Of a stretch of 64,000 nt of DNA, positions 18,259 through 26,810 are shown one piece after another (position 1 is the first letter of the stretch; every line of letters starts with the position of its first letter). The stretch covers positions 1 through 64,000 of the forward strand of contig CABJAW010000019.1 of assembly GCA_902363665.1 (NCBI GenBank). Reading direction: 5' to 3'. The position numbers and the translations under genes were made by a program. The stretch comes from Lachnospiraceae bacterium. Its GTDB lineage: Bacteria > Bacillota > Clostridia > Lachnospirales > Lachnospiraceae. The notes beneath the pieces are model-generated. The model was given only the letters and a program-made list of their open reading frames with translations. It did not search any database and was not told the DNA's origin.

Positions 18259-19308
18259 TCAGTTCTTCCCGTGTTCATGCGCCGCCAGTTCTTCTTCTTT
18301 CACTTCCTTCTCTGTATGTGATACCGTTTCTCCCTCTTTTTTCAGGCGCAGTTCTGCCTGCGTGAGCGGTTTTTCTTCCGCACCCTGTTCATGGACACAG
18401 CGCACTACAAACTGTGGATTGTTGCTCATACCGAGAAAGATCCTTCCAATATACTCTCCGATCACGCCCATAAACAATAGATTGACACCGGAGAAAAAGC
18501 AGATTGCCGCCATCATCGACGGCCAGCCAATATACGTTGCCGGGCGGACCAGCTTTAAAATCACAACTGCAATTGCCCCAATCAGCCCGATCGCAGAAAA
18601 TACAAATCCCGTCTTCATCGCAAGCTGCAGCGGCACGATTGAAAAGCCAATGATATTTGACCACAGTTTCAGAAGTTTTTTCAGTGTATAGTTGGATGTA
18701 CCGACCTCCCGCTCAAAATGACGGATCGGAACGGAGCAGATGTTGCGCGTCGTACGCAGGAACAATCCCTGCAGATGTGTGTAGGCGCTGCGGTACTGCA
18801 CTGCATAATCCCGAACAAAACGCTTGATGATCCAGAAACTCGATGTTTTCAGATCCTTCGGTTTTTTCAGAAGAATCCGCACAGAGAGTGAATTGATATA
18901 GCTGCCGAAATTTCGGAATCTGCTGTGCTTTTTATCCGGATAATAGCCGTAGACAATGTCGTAGCCCTCATAAAATTTTTCCAGCAGATATTTCAGCTGT
19001 GACGGATGCGTCTGCATATCATCGTCCATCGCAATAAACGCATCACCGACACCATAATTCAGTCCGGCCATTACTGCATTGTGCTGTCCTGCATTTTTTG
19101 CAAGCTCCACGGCTCTGACACAGGAATAATCCCGGACGAGTGAAAGAAGTGCTGCCATCGTCGCACCATCATCGGGCGAACAGTCATCCACCAGTACAAA
19201 TTCATACTCGGAAATTCCAAGTCGCTTCAGTTCCTCCATAGTCATCTCAACGACCTTGCGGATCGTCTGAGATGAGCGGTAACACGGTATGATAATTGAG
19301 TATAACAC
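18259..19308 (-). CDS. GT2 glycosyltransferase, DPM1/GtrB/ArnC type
   Basis: 349 residues. GT-A nucleotide-sugar fold in residues 1-220 with VLVDDCSPDDG, AMDDDMQTHPSQL (DxD) and a QLK(Y)LL helix, followed by two membrane segments (about 235-300) and a charged Glu/Lys-rich tail. This layout is typical of enzymes that load a sugar onto polyprenyl phosphate for use by a membrane GT-C transferase; the YfhO-type protein encoded directly upstream would be the natural partner. Start codon is GTG after AGGAG. The 26-bp gap to the upstream gene supports an operon. Confidence 0.93.
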   Translation of the reverse strand: MLYSIIIPCYRSSQTIRKVVEMTMEELKRLGISEYEFVLVDDCSPDDGATMAALLSLVRDYSCVRAVELAKNAGQHNAVMAGLNYGVGDAFIAMDDDMQTHPSQLKYLLEKFYEGYDIVYGYYPDKKHSRFRNFGSYINSLSVRILLKKPKDLKTSSFWIIKRFVRDYAVQYRSAYTHLQGLFLRTTRNICSVPIRHFEREVGTSNYTLKKLLKLWSNIIGFSIVPLQLAMKTGFVFSAIGLIGAIAVVILKLVRPATYIGWPSMMAAICFFSGVNLLFMGVIGEYIGRIFLGMSNNPQFVVRCVHEQGAEEKPLTQAELRLKKEGETVSHTEKEVKEEELAAHEHGKN

Positions 19309-19334
19309 GTTTTTTCTCCTTATCGCTCTTTGCT

Positions 19335-22300
19335 TTACTCTTCTTTCGCCTGCTTCTGTCTCTTCACCGCTCTGAGTTTCCGGATCCTCCGTACTGCAAG
19401 CAGCACTACAAACAGAGCAAATGCCGACGGCATGATGATCAGCGCATATTTCACGCCCGGAATCTCAAATTCCAGTGAAATCTCATGCTCGCCTGCCGAA
19501 AGCGGCAGCGCCATGTACATATAATTTGCACGCAGAAGTTCTGTCTTCTCTCCATCCACATAGGCGGTCCAGCCCTTCTGATACGGAATACTGAGCACCA
19601 GATATTTGTCCTTGTCAAGTGAAATTGTTCCACTCACCTTGTTGCCGTCCACCTTCTCATTCTCCAGCACGTTTTCGCGCAGCGCATCCGCGTATTTCGG
19701 AAGGTTGGTCATCGGCTGCGAGTACAGTTCCATTGAATCAAAGTTCACCACTGCATTCCGGTTGAATTTGATCGTGCACTTTGTAATCGCCTCTTCATGG
19801 TATCCGAGATTGAATACATAATCTTTCTGCTTCGTACCGTAACGGTCATCATCCGGACGGAAATTGTAAACAATCGTATCACCGCCTGCCTCAAAGGTGA
19901 TATTCAGCCTCGTCTCGGATCCGTCTCCCGGCAGCACCGCATTTTTCAAAACCAGGTAGGTTTCTGATTTCGGCTGGCTCTTAAAAGTCACAGTCATCGT
20001 ACGACTGTCCGGATCTTCTTTCGTCTCCCCCTCCGGCGCCTGTGTCGTAATCGAAGTGCCATCAAAATACAGGCCTTCTTCTTTCAGTTTATAGTCCAGC
20101 TGTTTATCCGTTGTCTCAATCCCGTCCGTACCCTGCGCATCCAGATTTTCCAGCATAACCCGCTGCATCAGCACTTCCTGACGCTTCAGTGTATCATAGG
20201 ATTCCAGTTCTTCTCTTGAAATTGCCTTATCATACGTATAGCCCAGCGGCATTGCATACCGATTCTCACATACTGTCGTCTTTTTCCCGTCAAGCTCGGT
20301 TTCCAGGATCGGCTCATTGCCATACGGAGGTGTCCTTGTCGGTTCATCATAGTATGCATAGTATTTTACAGCCGCAAGCTCGGTCAGGAAAGCCCGGTTG
20401 CTCAGTCCAAGCAGATGCGTTACGCTGTAGCTTGTCGCCCCCATCGCCTCGAGATACTCTGATATCACAGAATTGATCGTACTGTTAAAGACAGAAATAC
20501 TGTTGTAATTCAGAATCATCGACGAAGAAATTGTCGCATACTCCAGCTTCGCCGCCGCAGCACGGTAAAAGCTGTCATCGCCGACCTGTGCTACCGCGCG
20601 CATCGGAGAATCCTCCGCCTTGCGCTGTGCCTGTCCCGGAGTTGTATATTCATTGACGACTTTCGCTGTTCCATACAGCGTATGCGCATTCACAAAAACC
20701 ATCGACACCGTCATCAAAATCAACAGGCTCTGCTTGCCCACATAACGGAACTTCGGGAAATTCTCCTGGCAGAACAAAAGCCCGAGATACGTAAGCGCCA
20801 GACACCAGAAAGCCCGCTGTACATACTGCGTCGTCATATAATTTCCGAAAAATGCAAGATAGCCGTAAATTCCGATGACCGCCGCACAGATCATTTTTTC
20901 CCGTTTTTCCATTTTGCACATGTCTTTGAGACAGTCTGCCACGATGTAGGCAGCCAGCATCGAGATCATGTAACACCACCGGTTCGACACAGAGCTGAAG
21001 CCGTTCAGCACAAAGCCGGAAAGCGGAAGCATCATCATTATGAGCGCGATCACAGAAAAGATTTTCAATTCTTTTCTTCCTTTTCGTGTGAACAAAAATA
21101 CCACCGCAATCAATGCGATCGGCAGAAATCCAAGCTTCAGCCATTCGCCCGGAGAATTCGCCGTCGTCGGAAAACACAGGAAGCATCTGAGAATCCATTC
21201 CTTCGTATAATAAAACAGCGACGGAGTCTTGATAATCGTTTCACTGCTTCGGTTTGACCCTACATACAGCCCGAATGTGGTCACAAGAACAATGCATGAC
21301 ATTGCTACGCCGAGCAGATAGGTGGTGCAGATCACAAGCCCCTTCTGGATAAATTTCAAAAATGTCTTTTTTTCTTTTTCCTTCTGGCAGAAAAAGCGTA
21401 CCAGAAAGTAAATTCCCATTCCGACTGTATTCATATACAGGAAATAGTAATTTGAAAACAGGGAAATTGCCACAAGAATCGTACACAGATACCAGCGTTT
21501 TCCCTGAATGATCTCCTCGATCGCGATCAGCAGCAGCGGAAACAGGATCATCGGAATCATAAACATTGCATGCCTTGCTCCTCCGAAGAAGGAAAATCCG
21601 CAAAACACGTATACACAGCTTGCCAGAAATGTCGTCACATAGTCTTTCTTAAAATACAGACAGAAAATGGAGAACGCCACACCGGAAAGATAGAAGCGGA
21701 TCAGAATCAGCAGCGTATAGGTAAACTCCACCTTATCTTTTCCGAATAACGCAAAAAGAAAATACAGCGGTTCCAGACTGTATGTAATCTCTCCGCCAAA
21801 TCCAAGCCGAAAATCATACATCGGAAGTTCAAAATTGCCACTGAAAAGACTCTTTATGAGATTCTGAATACACTCTACAAAGTAAACTGCCTTCGGATAA
21901 TACTGGGAAATTCCATCTGCACGCCACAGAAGTGTCCGCCCGTTTTTCACGAAATCAGCAAATGCCAGCAATAAAAGAAACGCAAACACAATGGTATAGA
22001 TCAGGAAATAAACAGCCGTTTTATGTTTTATCTTTTTTTCGAAATAATCATTCCAACGCTCATACAGCCTTGCAAAAAACCAGAACAGAATAATCACCAC
22101 ATAAATTGCCGCAATCACACAAAGTGCCGCTGCAAGCACTTTCGTCGGCGTGGCGCCAGCTAATCGTCCGGCATTTTTGCAGACAGTCAGGACCACCGCA
22201 TACGCTGCAAAAACAAGTTCTACCGTATCCGTCACAAAACGCAGTCCGTAAAATCGCACTGTCAGATCGGACAGGCCTTCGCTGAGCGCGTAAATAAGGT

Positions 22301-23051
22301 ATACCGGCAGCACGGATGCTGTCACACGGCACAGATCCTGCAGCGGCGTTCTGTACAGGACAAGTGAAAGCGCCGTAACTGCCGCAGACACACCTACAAT
22401 TTTCCACTGAAATCCAGGCTTTTTTTCTTCCATCCACATGCCAAACAGAAAATAGGCAAAGTATGGAACCACCGGTACAGCCTGCTGTGTATCCGCCCCG
22501 AAAAATGCGGCAGTCAGCGCATACGTTTCTCCTTTGGTGCGCAAAAATACGCCAAGCAGGAGCACAAGTGCAAAAATCAGCATTCTTTTTTTATTTCCGC
22601 TCAGCTTTTTCAGGCTGTTGTAAAACACAACTGCAAGAACTGCGGCCAGTGCAAGTGCGAAAAAGATCGCGGAAACTGCCGGAATATCCATAAAAGTAAT
22701 TACCTGGTTCACACAATAGGTAAACGGCAGCTTCGACACATACACTCCATACCCGACAGAAAGCACCAGAAAATAAAGATACGCACGAAGCGCCACGCGT
22801 CCCAGATATTTCTTTCCCTGCGCCTCCTCTTTGATCCGGCTGATCCCGCCAAAACAATATCCAAGCCGAAACAAAAACCCCGGCACAAAGACCAGATATA
22901 ACAGCATATTGAGCTTATTTACAAGCCCCTCCTGCTGTGTCGGTTCCCCGATAAAAAGCTGCATTGCAAAATACAGAAAAAAACTGCCAAACAACAGCAG
23001 ATTCATCTCATTGTCGCATCGATTCTGCCGGACAACGGTTTCTTTTTTCAT
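19335..23051 (-). CDS. Giant YfhO-type membrane protein with N-terminal multi-spanning domain
   Basis: 1238 residues from MKKETVV (ATG after AGAGAGG). Residues about 340-1238 are a YfhO/GT-C-like protein: many membrane helices, the early extracytoplasmic loop with RADGISQYYPKAVYF, and a large C-terminal extracellular region ending in GWTAYVDGEKTELLRA and a last helix. Residues about 15-335 add roughly ten helices with the look of an acyltransferase-3 fold (FVPGFLFRLGY, PVVPYFAYFLFGMWMEE), but its first helix lacks the usual catalytic His. YfhO proteins glycosylate lipoteichoic acid or related polymers using polyprenyl-phosphate sugars, fitting the GT2 gene downstream. Ordinary YfhO proteins are about 850-900 residues. 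Confidence 0.9.
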   Translation of the reverse strand: MKKETVVRQNRCDNEMNLLLFGSFFLYFAMQLFIGEPTQQEGLVNKLNMLLYLVFVPGFLFRLGYCFGGISRIKEEAQGKKYLGRVALRAYLYFLVLSVGYGVYVSKLPFTYCVNQVITFMDIPAVSAIFFALALAAVLAVVFYNSLKKLSGNKKRMLIFALVLLLGVFLRTKGETYALTAAFFGADTQQAVPVVPYFAYFLFGMWMEEKKPGFQWKIVGVSAAVTALSLVLYRTPLQDLCRVTASVLPVYLIYALSEGLSDLTVRFYGLRFVTDTVELVFAAYAVVLTVCKNAGRLAGATPTKVLAAALCVIAAIYVVIILFWFFARLYERWNDYFEKKIKHKTAVYFLIYTIVFAFLLLLAFADFVKNGRTLLWRADGISQYYPKAVYFVECIQNLIKSLFSGNFELPMYDFRLGFGGEITYSLEPLYFLFALFGKDKVEFTYTLLILIRFYLSGVAFSIFCLYFKKDYVTTFLASCVYVFCGFSFFGGARHAMFMIPMILFPLLLIAIEEIIQGKRWYLCTILVAISLFSNYYFLYMNTVGMGIYFLVRFFCQKEKEKKTFLKFIQKGLVICTTYLLGVAMSCIVLVTTFGLYVGSNRSSETIIKTPSLFYYTKEWILRCFLCFPTTANSPGEWLKLGFLPIALIAVVFLFTRKGRKELKIFSVIALIMMMLPLSGFVLNGFSSVSNRWCYMISMLAAYIVADCLKDMCKMEKREKMICAAVIGIYGYLAFFGNYMTTQYVQRAFWCLALTYLGLLFCQENFPKFRYVGKQSLLILMTVSMVFVNAHTLYGTAKVVNEYTTPGQAQRKAEDSPMRAVAQVGDDSFYRAAAAKLEYATISSSMILNYNSISVFNSTINSVISEYLEAMGATSYSVTHLLGLSNRAFLTELAAVKYYAYYDEPTRTPPYGNEPILETELDGKKTTVCENRYAMPLGYTYDKAISREELESYDTLKRQEVLMQRVMLENLDAQGTDGIETTDKQLDYKLKEEGLYFDGTSITTQAPEGETKEDPDSRTMTVTFKSQPKSETYLVLKNAVLPGDGSETRLNITFEAGGDTIVYNFRPDDDRYGTKQKDYVFNLGYHEEAITKCTIKFNRNAVVNFDSMELYSQPMTNLPKYADALRENVLENEKVDGNKVSGTISLDKDKYLVLSIPYQKGWTAYVDGEKTELLRANYMYMALPLSAGEHEISLEFEIPGVKYALIIMPSAFALFVVLLAVRRIRKLRAVKRQKQAKEE

Positions 23052-23086
23052 AGGTACAAACCTCTCTGTTATAAATTGATTTTTCT

Positions 23087-23146
23087 GTCCAGAGCCAGAT
23101 AAAATTTCATAAAATATCAGTAAAACTTTTAAGGCTGGTTCTGAAC
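23087..23146. repeat. Family A repeat, internally deleted copy (60 bp)
   Basis: GTCCAGAGCCAGATAAAATT at the left and GGCTGGTTCTGAAC at the right match the ends of the 130-bp copies; the centre is missing. It lies 35 bp upstream of the YfhO-type gene, probably in its leader or promoter region. Confidence 0.7.
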
Positions 23147-23262
23147 GATACATTAGTGTCACGTTTTCATGGCAACATAACAGAATGATGCCAGTTTCTA
23201 CTCTGGCATCATTCTATCAAATATTTGCTGTTTTGTACAGACGACAGGGTAATTTTAACCGA

Positions 23263-23334
23263 GTAGCGAAGCGGATTGCGAATATCCGCTTTGACCCTGA
23301 GCAGCGAAGCGGGGCGCAAATATCCACTTTGACC
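23263..23334. repeat. Family C repeat, tandem pair
   Basis: AGCGAAGCGGATTGCGAATA and AGCGAAGCGGGGCGCAAATA follow each other, each ending in TCC(G/A)CTTTGACC. They sit between the YfhO-type gene and the PAP2 gene, immediately downstream of the PAP2 stop, and could act as an mRNA 3' hairpin. Confidence 0.7.
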
Positions 23335-23338
23335 CGCA

Positions 23339-23890
23339 TCAAACTTTCCTGAAATGTTTTACCGCCGCATCCGTCAGAAATGCTGCTGCCAGTCCGCAAA
23401 GTGTACCGCTAAGTGCGCCGCAGATCACATCCGACGGGTAGTGGATTCCAATGTACAGTCTGGACAGCGCCATGCACACTGCCCCAATCAGGACAATCCA
23501 TCGCCATTTGCTCCCCTTCTGTGTCTTACAGATGGCTGCAGCAGCCGCAAATGCACTCGCCGAATGGCCGGACGGAAATGAAAAATCGGTCGCTTTTTTC
23601 GTTAAAAGCTTCAATCCATCGATCATCTCATACGGTCTTGTTCGTGCGACAAGCTTCTTTAAAATTGCATTGTTAATGATCAGCGACAGCACAAGCGCAA
23701 CAAGTCCAGCCACGCCTGCCTGTCTCGTCTTCTTAAAACACAGCAGAAAAAGGCACAGCACAATCCAGATAAAACCAAGCCCGCCAAGCTTTGTTATCAT
23801 CTTTACGATCGGCGTCAGCCATTCTGCCCTTACGTGATCCTGAATCCAGAGCAGGATATTTCCATCTAATGTAAGTAACTGTTCGATCAT
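23339..23890 (-). CDS. PAP2 family phosphatase
   Basis: 183 residues from the ATG behind GGGAGG. All three PAP2 signatures are intact: KKLVARTRP, PSGHSASAF and SRLYIGIHYPSD, set between about five membrane helices. Enzymes of this type dephosphorylate undecaprenyl diphosphate, phosphatidylglycerol phosphate or phosphatidate on the outer face of the membrane. Its place beside the polyprenyl-linked glycan genes favours carrier recycling, but sequence alone cannot fix the lipid. An undecaprenyl-diphosphatase role is an inference. Confidence 0.93.
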   Translation of the reverse strand: MIEQLLTLDGNILLWIQDHVRAEWLTPIVKMITKLGGLGFIWIVLCLFLLCFKKTRQAGVAGLVALVLSLIINNAILKKLVARTRPYEMIDGLKLLTKKATDFSFPSGHSASAFAAAAAICKTQKGSKWRWIVLIGAVCMALSRLYIGIHYPSDVICGALSGTLCGLAAAFLTDAAVKHFRKV

Positions 23891-24122
23891 AGTTTCCTCC
23901 CAACATACATGAATCATACGGATGTAAAGCAGCCATTCGCAATCCGCTGTCTTTCCATTATAAAGCGAAGCACCAAACCATGCAAGCACAGATTTTCACT
24001 TGTCTTTGCATCCACCCGTCGTAATTTACCGAGTCAGGCAAGGTTGCGCGGAGCAATAAGCAGTGTGGGGATACCTGAGTGTATCAGAAGGGGTGTAAAC
24101 TCCATATCAGATTACATAAAAA

Positions 24123-24150
24123 TATCTCAGGAGCATCAGCTCCTGAGATA
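24123..24150 (-). terminator. Terminator of the tRNA-Gly operon
   Basis: A perfect 12-bp stem (TATCTCAGGAGC / GCTCCTGAGATA) with a 4-base loop and A/T runs on both sides, 8 bp after the second tRNA-Gly. The stretch 23891-24122 upstream contains a fragment of a family C repeat (near 23935-23950) and no gene. Confidence 0.85.
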
Positions 24151-24157
24151 AAAAAAG

Positions 24158-24230
24158 AGCGACAGACGGGACTCGAACCCGCGACCTCCACCTTGGCAAG
24201 GTGGCGTACTACCAACTGTACTACTATCGC
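24158..24230 (-). tRNA. tRNA-Gly (GCC), copy 2
   Basis: 73 bases fold as a cloverleaf: acceptor GCGATAG/CTGTCGC-like pairing, anticodon loop TTGCCAA giving GCC, and the T-loop GGTTCGAGTCC. It is identical to the copy at 24288-24360, with a 57-base spacer. 3' CCA is not encoded. Confidence 0.96.
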
Positions 24231-24287
24231 ATTTTCCGGTCTGACCGGCACTATTTAATTCAAAAATCTGAAATTCAGATTTTCAAG

Positions 24288-24360
24288 AGCGACAGACGGG
24301 ACTCGAACCCGCGACCTCCACCTTGGCAAGGTGGCGTACTACCAACTGTACTACTATCGC
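24288..24360 (-). tRNA. tRNA-Gly (GCC), copy 1
   Basis: Same 73-base sequence as the gene at 24158-24230, promoter-proximal copy of a two-tRNA operon. Anticodon GCC in the loop TTGCCAA, canonical T-loop. Confidence 0.96.
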
Positions 24361-24413
24361 ATTTCTTTGTTTCTTTTGTGTTCCGTATTTCTGTGTCGCT
24401 CGGAACAGTTAGT

Positions 24414-24442
24414 AATATACTATATCTCTTTCGAAATGTCAA
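24414..24442 (-). promoter_or_regulatory. Strong promoter of the tRNA-Gly operon with A/T-rich upstream region
   Basis: On the minus strand TTGACA, 17-bp spacer, TATATT. The roughly 100 bp upstream (24443-24545) are almost entirely A/T with phased A-runs, as in UP elements of stable RNA promoters. The opposite end of that region abuts the tRNA-Glu promoter. Confidence 0.85.
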
Positions 24443-24553
24443 CACCTTTTTTCAATTTTTTTATTTTTTCTTGTTTTTTTGTTTTTTTCTATTTTTTGAA
24501 TTAATTCAATTATTTCTTCATTCAAAAAAATTTGAAATTTTATAAAAAAGGGG

Positions 24554-24582
24554 TTGACATTATGGAAGGCATCGCATATAAT
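24554..24582 (+). promoter_or_regulatory. Consensus promoter of tRNA-Glu
   Basis: TTGACA, 17-bp spacer, TATAAT: a perfect sigma-A consensus, 18 bp before the tRNA. Confidence 0.9.
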
Positions 24583-24599
24583 GCAGATATAGCAAATAC

Positions 24600-24671
24600 G
24601 GTTCGTTGGTCAAGCGGTTAAGACGCCGCCCTCTCACGGCGGAAACACGAGTTCGATTCTCGTACGGACTG
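24600..24671 (+). tRNA. tRNA-Glu (CTC)
   Basis: 72 bases. Acceptor GGTTCGT pairs with ACGGACT including G-U pairs, D-arm TGGTCAAGCGGTTAAGAC, anticodon loop CTCTCAC giving CTC, T-loop GTTCGATTC, discriminator G. CCA not encoded. Confidence 0.95.
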
Positions 24672-24674
24672 TAC

Positions 24675-24706
24675 AAAAAGCTTACTGCATGCAGTAAGCT
24701 TTTTTC
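24675..24706 (+). terminator. Terminator of tRNA-Glu
   Basis: Perfect palindrome AAGCTTACTGCATGCAGTAA extended by GCTTTTTT, starting three bases after the tRNA. Confidence 0.9.
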
Positions 24707-24784
24707 TTTACTTTTTTTCCTTTTTTCGCTATACTGGTGATGCTTTATTTCACCGTAAAAGAGTCTGTAAAAAGGAGTCTCTAA

Positions 24785-25657
24785 ATGAAAACAATTGATC
24801 TGCATGTCCACTCTACCGCTTCGGACGGCACTGTATCCCCGGCTGATCTGGTGGCCATGGCTGCGGCACTTCCGCTCTGTGCGTTTGCACTTACTGACCA
24901 CGATACTACCGATGGCATCGACAAAGCACGCAAGGCTGCGCTTTCGGTTCCCGGTGCCCCTGAGGTCATCCCCGGAATCGAACTTTCAACCGACTTTTTC
25001 GGAACTGACATCCATATTGTCGGGCTTGATCTTTCCTATCAAGATCCTGCGTTTCAATCATTTCTTGCCTCTCTGCGGCAAAATCGCCTTGAAAAAAACC
25101 AGACCATGATCGACCGGATGAAACATGACGGCATTCCGATTTCCTATGAACAGATGACATCCGCCTTTGGAGAACAAGTCTGGACACGGGCACACTTTGC
25201 CAGATATCTCCTTTCGCTTGGTCTTGTCTCCAGCATCCCTGAGGCATTTGACCGCTATATCGGAGATCACTGCCCCTACTATGTTGCAGGCAAAAAAATC
25301 TCTTCTTCTGAAGCGGTTTCTGTCATCCGACGCTTTGGCGGTATCCCAGTTCTTGCCCATCCCCTTCAGTACCATTTCAATGATACAAAACTGCGCACTC
25401 TGATCCATGATCTGAAGTCCGCCGGACTGATCGGCATGGAAGTTTACTATTCTTCCTATACGCTTCCGCAGGAACAGTATCTGTGCTTACTCGCCGAAGA
25501 ATTTTCCCTGCTTCCAGGCGGAGGCTCTGATTTTCACGGTGATAACAAACCGGAAATCCATCTTGGCACCGGCACTGGGACGCTTGCGATCCCGCCAGAA
25601 ATTCTGCAGCAGCTGCGCCGGGCAAATTCTTCCGGTCTGAATGTAAAACAAGCATAA
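24785..25657 (+). CDS. PHP domain phosphoesterase
   Basis: 290 residues. The four PHP metal-binding motifs are visible: DLHVHSTASDG (6-16), LTDHDTTDG, the His in VLAHP, and GSDFHGDN near the C-terminus. The arrangement is that of YciV/RNase AM-like enzymes that remove 3' phosphates from nucleoside bisphosphates or act as 5'-3' exonucleases on short RNAs. The ATG follows AAAGGAG. It is the first of three same-strand genes (small acidic protein, HAD hydrolase) with gaps of 93 and 26 bp. Confidence 0.92.
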   Translation: MKTIDLHVHSTASDGTVSPADLVAMAAALPLCAFALTDHDTTDGIDKARKAALSVPGAPEVIPGIELSTDFFGTDIHIVGLDLSYQDPAFQSFLASLRQNRLEKNQTMIDRMKHDGIPISYEQMTSAFGEQVWTRAHFARYLLSLGLVSSIPEAFDRYIGDHCPYYVAGKKISSSEAVSVIRRFGGIPVLAHPLQYHFNDTKLRTLIHDLKSAGLIGMEVYYSSYTLPQEQYLCLLAEEFSLLPGGGSDFHGDNKPEIHLGTGTGTLAIPPEILQQLRRANSSGLNVKQA

Positions 25658-25750
25658 GCATTCCGTCTGCCGTATCGTGCTTCGCACACGTCAAAGCGGT
25701 TGTTTCAGACCCATTTGCTGCCCGTAAAAAATGAAAGGAGCTTTGAACTT

Positions 25751-25960
25751 ATGACTTTTCGCGAACGCTTTATGAATCATGAAGCTGAATTTGATGAAAT
25801 CTTTGATCTCACAGACAAATGGAATTTCAGTGATGAGACCTGCACACTTCGAGAATTTCTCGGATTGAATGCCGAGGAAGAAGACATCTGGATCAGTGAG
25901 AGCGATGATGCCCTGGAACAGTTTATGGAACAGGAGCGTCAGACACAGAAAAACCATTAA
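25751..25960 (+). CDS. Small acidic protein of unknown function
   Basis: 69 residues from the ATG behind GAAAGGAG. It is soluble and strongly acidic (Glu/Asp rich), with two predicted helices and the central segment DKWNFSDETCTLREFLGL; no signal peptide or membrane helix. The conserved spacing, good ribosome site and location between PHP and HAD phosphatase genes show it is real. I do not recognise the family; similar short acidic proteins are common beside housekeeping genes in Lachnospiraceae. Confidence 0.75.
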   Translation: MTFRERFMNHEAEFDEIFDLTDKWNFSDETCTLREFLGLNAEEEDIWISESDDALEQFMEQERQTQKNH

Positions 25961-25986
25961 AGCAAATCAGAGGAGGCATTTTTCCT

Positions 25987-26793
25987 ATGAACTCAAAAAT
26001 CTTTTTTACTGACCTTGACGGTACTCTGTTAAATGACAGAAAGGAAATCACACCTGGAAACCGAGCTGCTATTTCCGAAGCCCTCTCGGCAGGCCACAAA
26101 ATCGTTATCGCTACCGGACGCCCACTTGCAAGCGCCCGCATTCAGGCAGAACGCCTCGGATTGACCGGAGAGGGCTGTTATGCCATCACCTACAACGGCG
26201 GTTTGATCTATGACAGCTTTCATCAGAACGTGCTCCTCGGTACGCCGGTGCCAAAAGAACTGCTCGCTCCGATCTTTACACGCTCTCATGCAATGGGAAT
26301 CCATATCCATACTTACTCCTCCACACACATTCTGTCAGAATATGAAACGCCTGAGCTGCGTGAATATGCTGCTACGACACTGCTTCCATGGACGATCGTT
26401 CCTTCCATTGAAGAAGTCCGTGATTTTATTCCTTACAAAATTCTGGCTATCTCCAGCCCAGAGAAGCTGCTCGCTCTTCAGAAGGAGCTTCAGACACATT
26501 ATTCCGGTATTCTGGAAAGCTTTTTCTCCTGCGATGTTCTGCTTGAGATTGTTCCTGCCGGTGTTTCCAAGGGATTTGCAGTAAAATGGATGTGCGATTA
26601 CCTTGGAATCCCGCTTGCCAACTCCGTTGCAGCTGGTGATGCCCAAAATGATATTCCTATGCTGGAGGCCGCACACATCGGTGCCGTCATGGCAAACGCG
26701 CTTCCCGAAATTGCCGCTCACGGAAACTACGTCACAACCGCTGACAACAATCACGACGGAGTTGCAGAGATTATACGGAAGTTTATTTTGTAA
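25987..26793 (+). CDS. HAD superfamily (Cof-type) phosphatase
   Basis: 268 residues. Motif I FFTDLDGTLL (nucleophile Asp9), motif II around IATGRPL, motif III Lys before the GVSKGFAVKWM segment, and motif IV GDAQNDIPML; the C2-type cap lies between. These Cof/YidA enzymes dephosphorylate sugar phosphates or cofactors such as FMN or PLP in the cytoplasm. AGAGGAGG precedes the ATG with a slightly long spacer. Substrate unknown. Confidence 0.94.
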   Translation: MNSKIFFTDLDGTLLNDRKEITPGNRAAISEALSAGHKIVIATGRPLASARIQAERLGLTGEGCYAITYNGGLIYDSFHQNVLLGTPVPKELLAPIFTRSHAMGIHIHTYSSTHILSEYETPELREYAATTLLPWTIVPSIEEVRDFIPYKILAISSPEKLLALQKELQTHYSGILESFFSCDVLLEIVPAGVSKGFAVKWMCDYLGIPLANSVAAGDAQNDIPMLEAAHIGAVMANALPEIAAHGNYVTTADNNHDGVAEIIRKFIL

Positions 26794-26810
26794 CTTACCT
26801 CACGATCTGT

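Noticed and set aside
24201..24545. Plus-strand open frame across a tRNA-Gly and the A/T tract
   Set aside because: Translation of antisense tRNA and poly-Phe sequence; no coding character.
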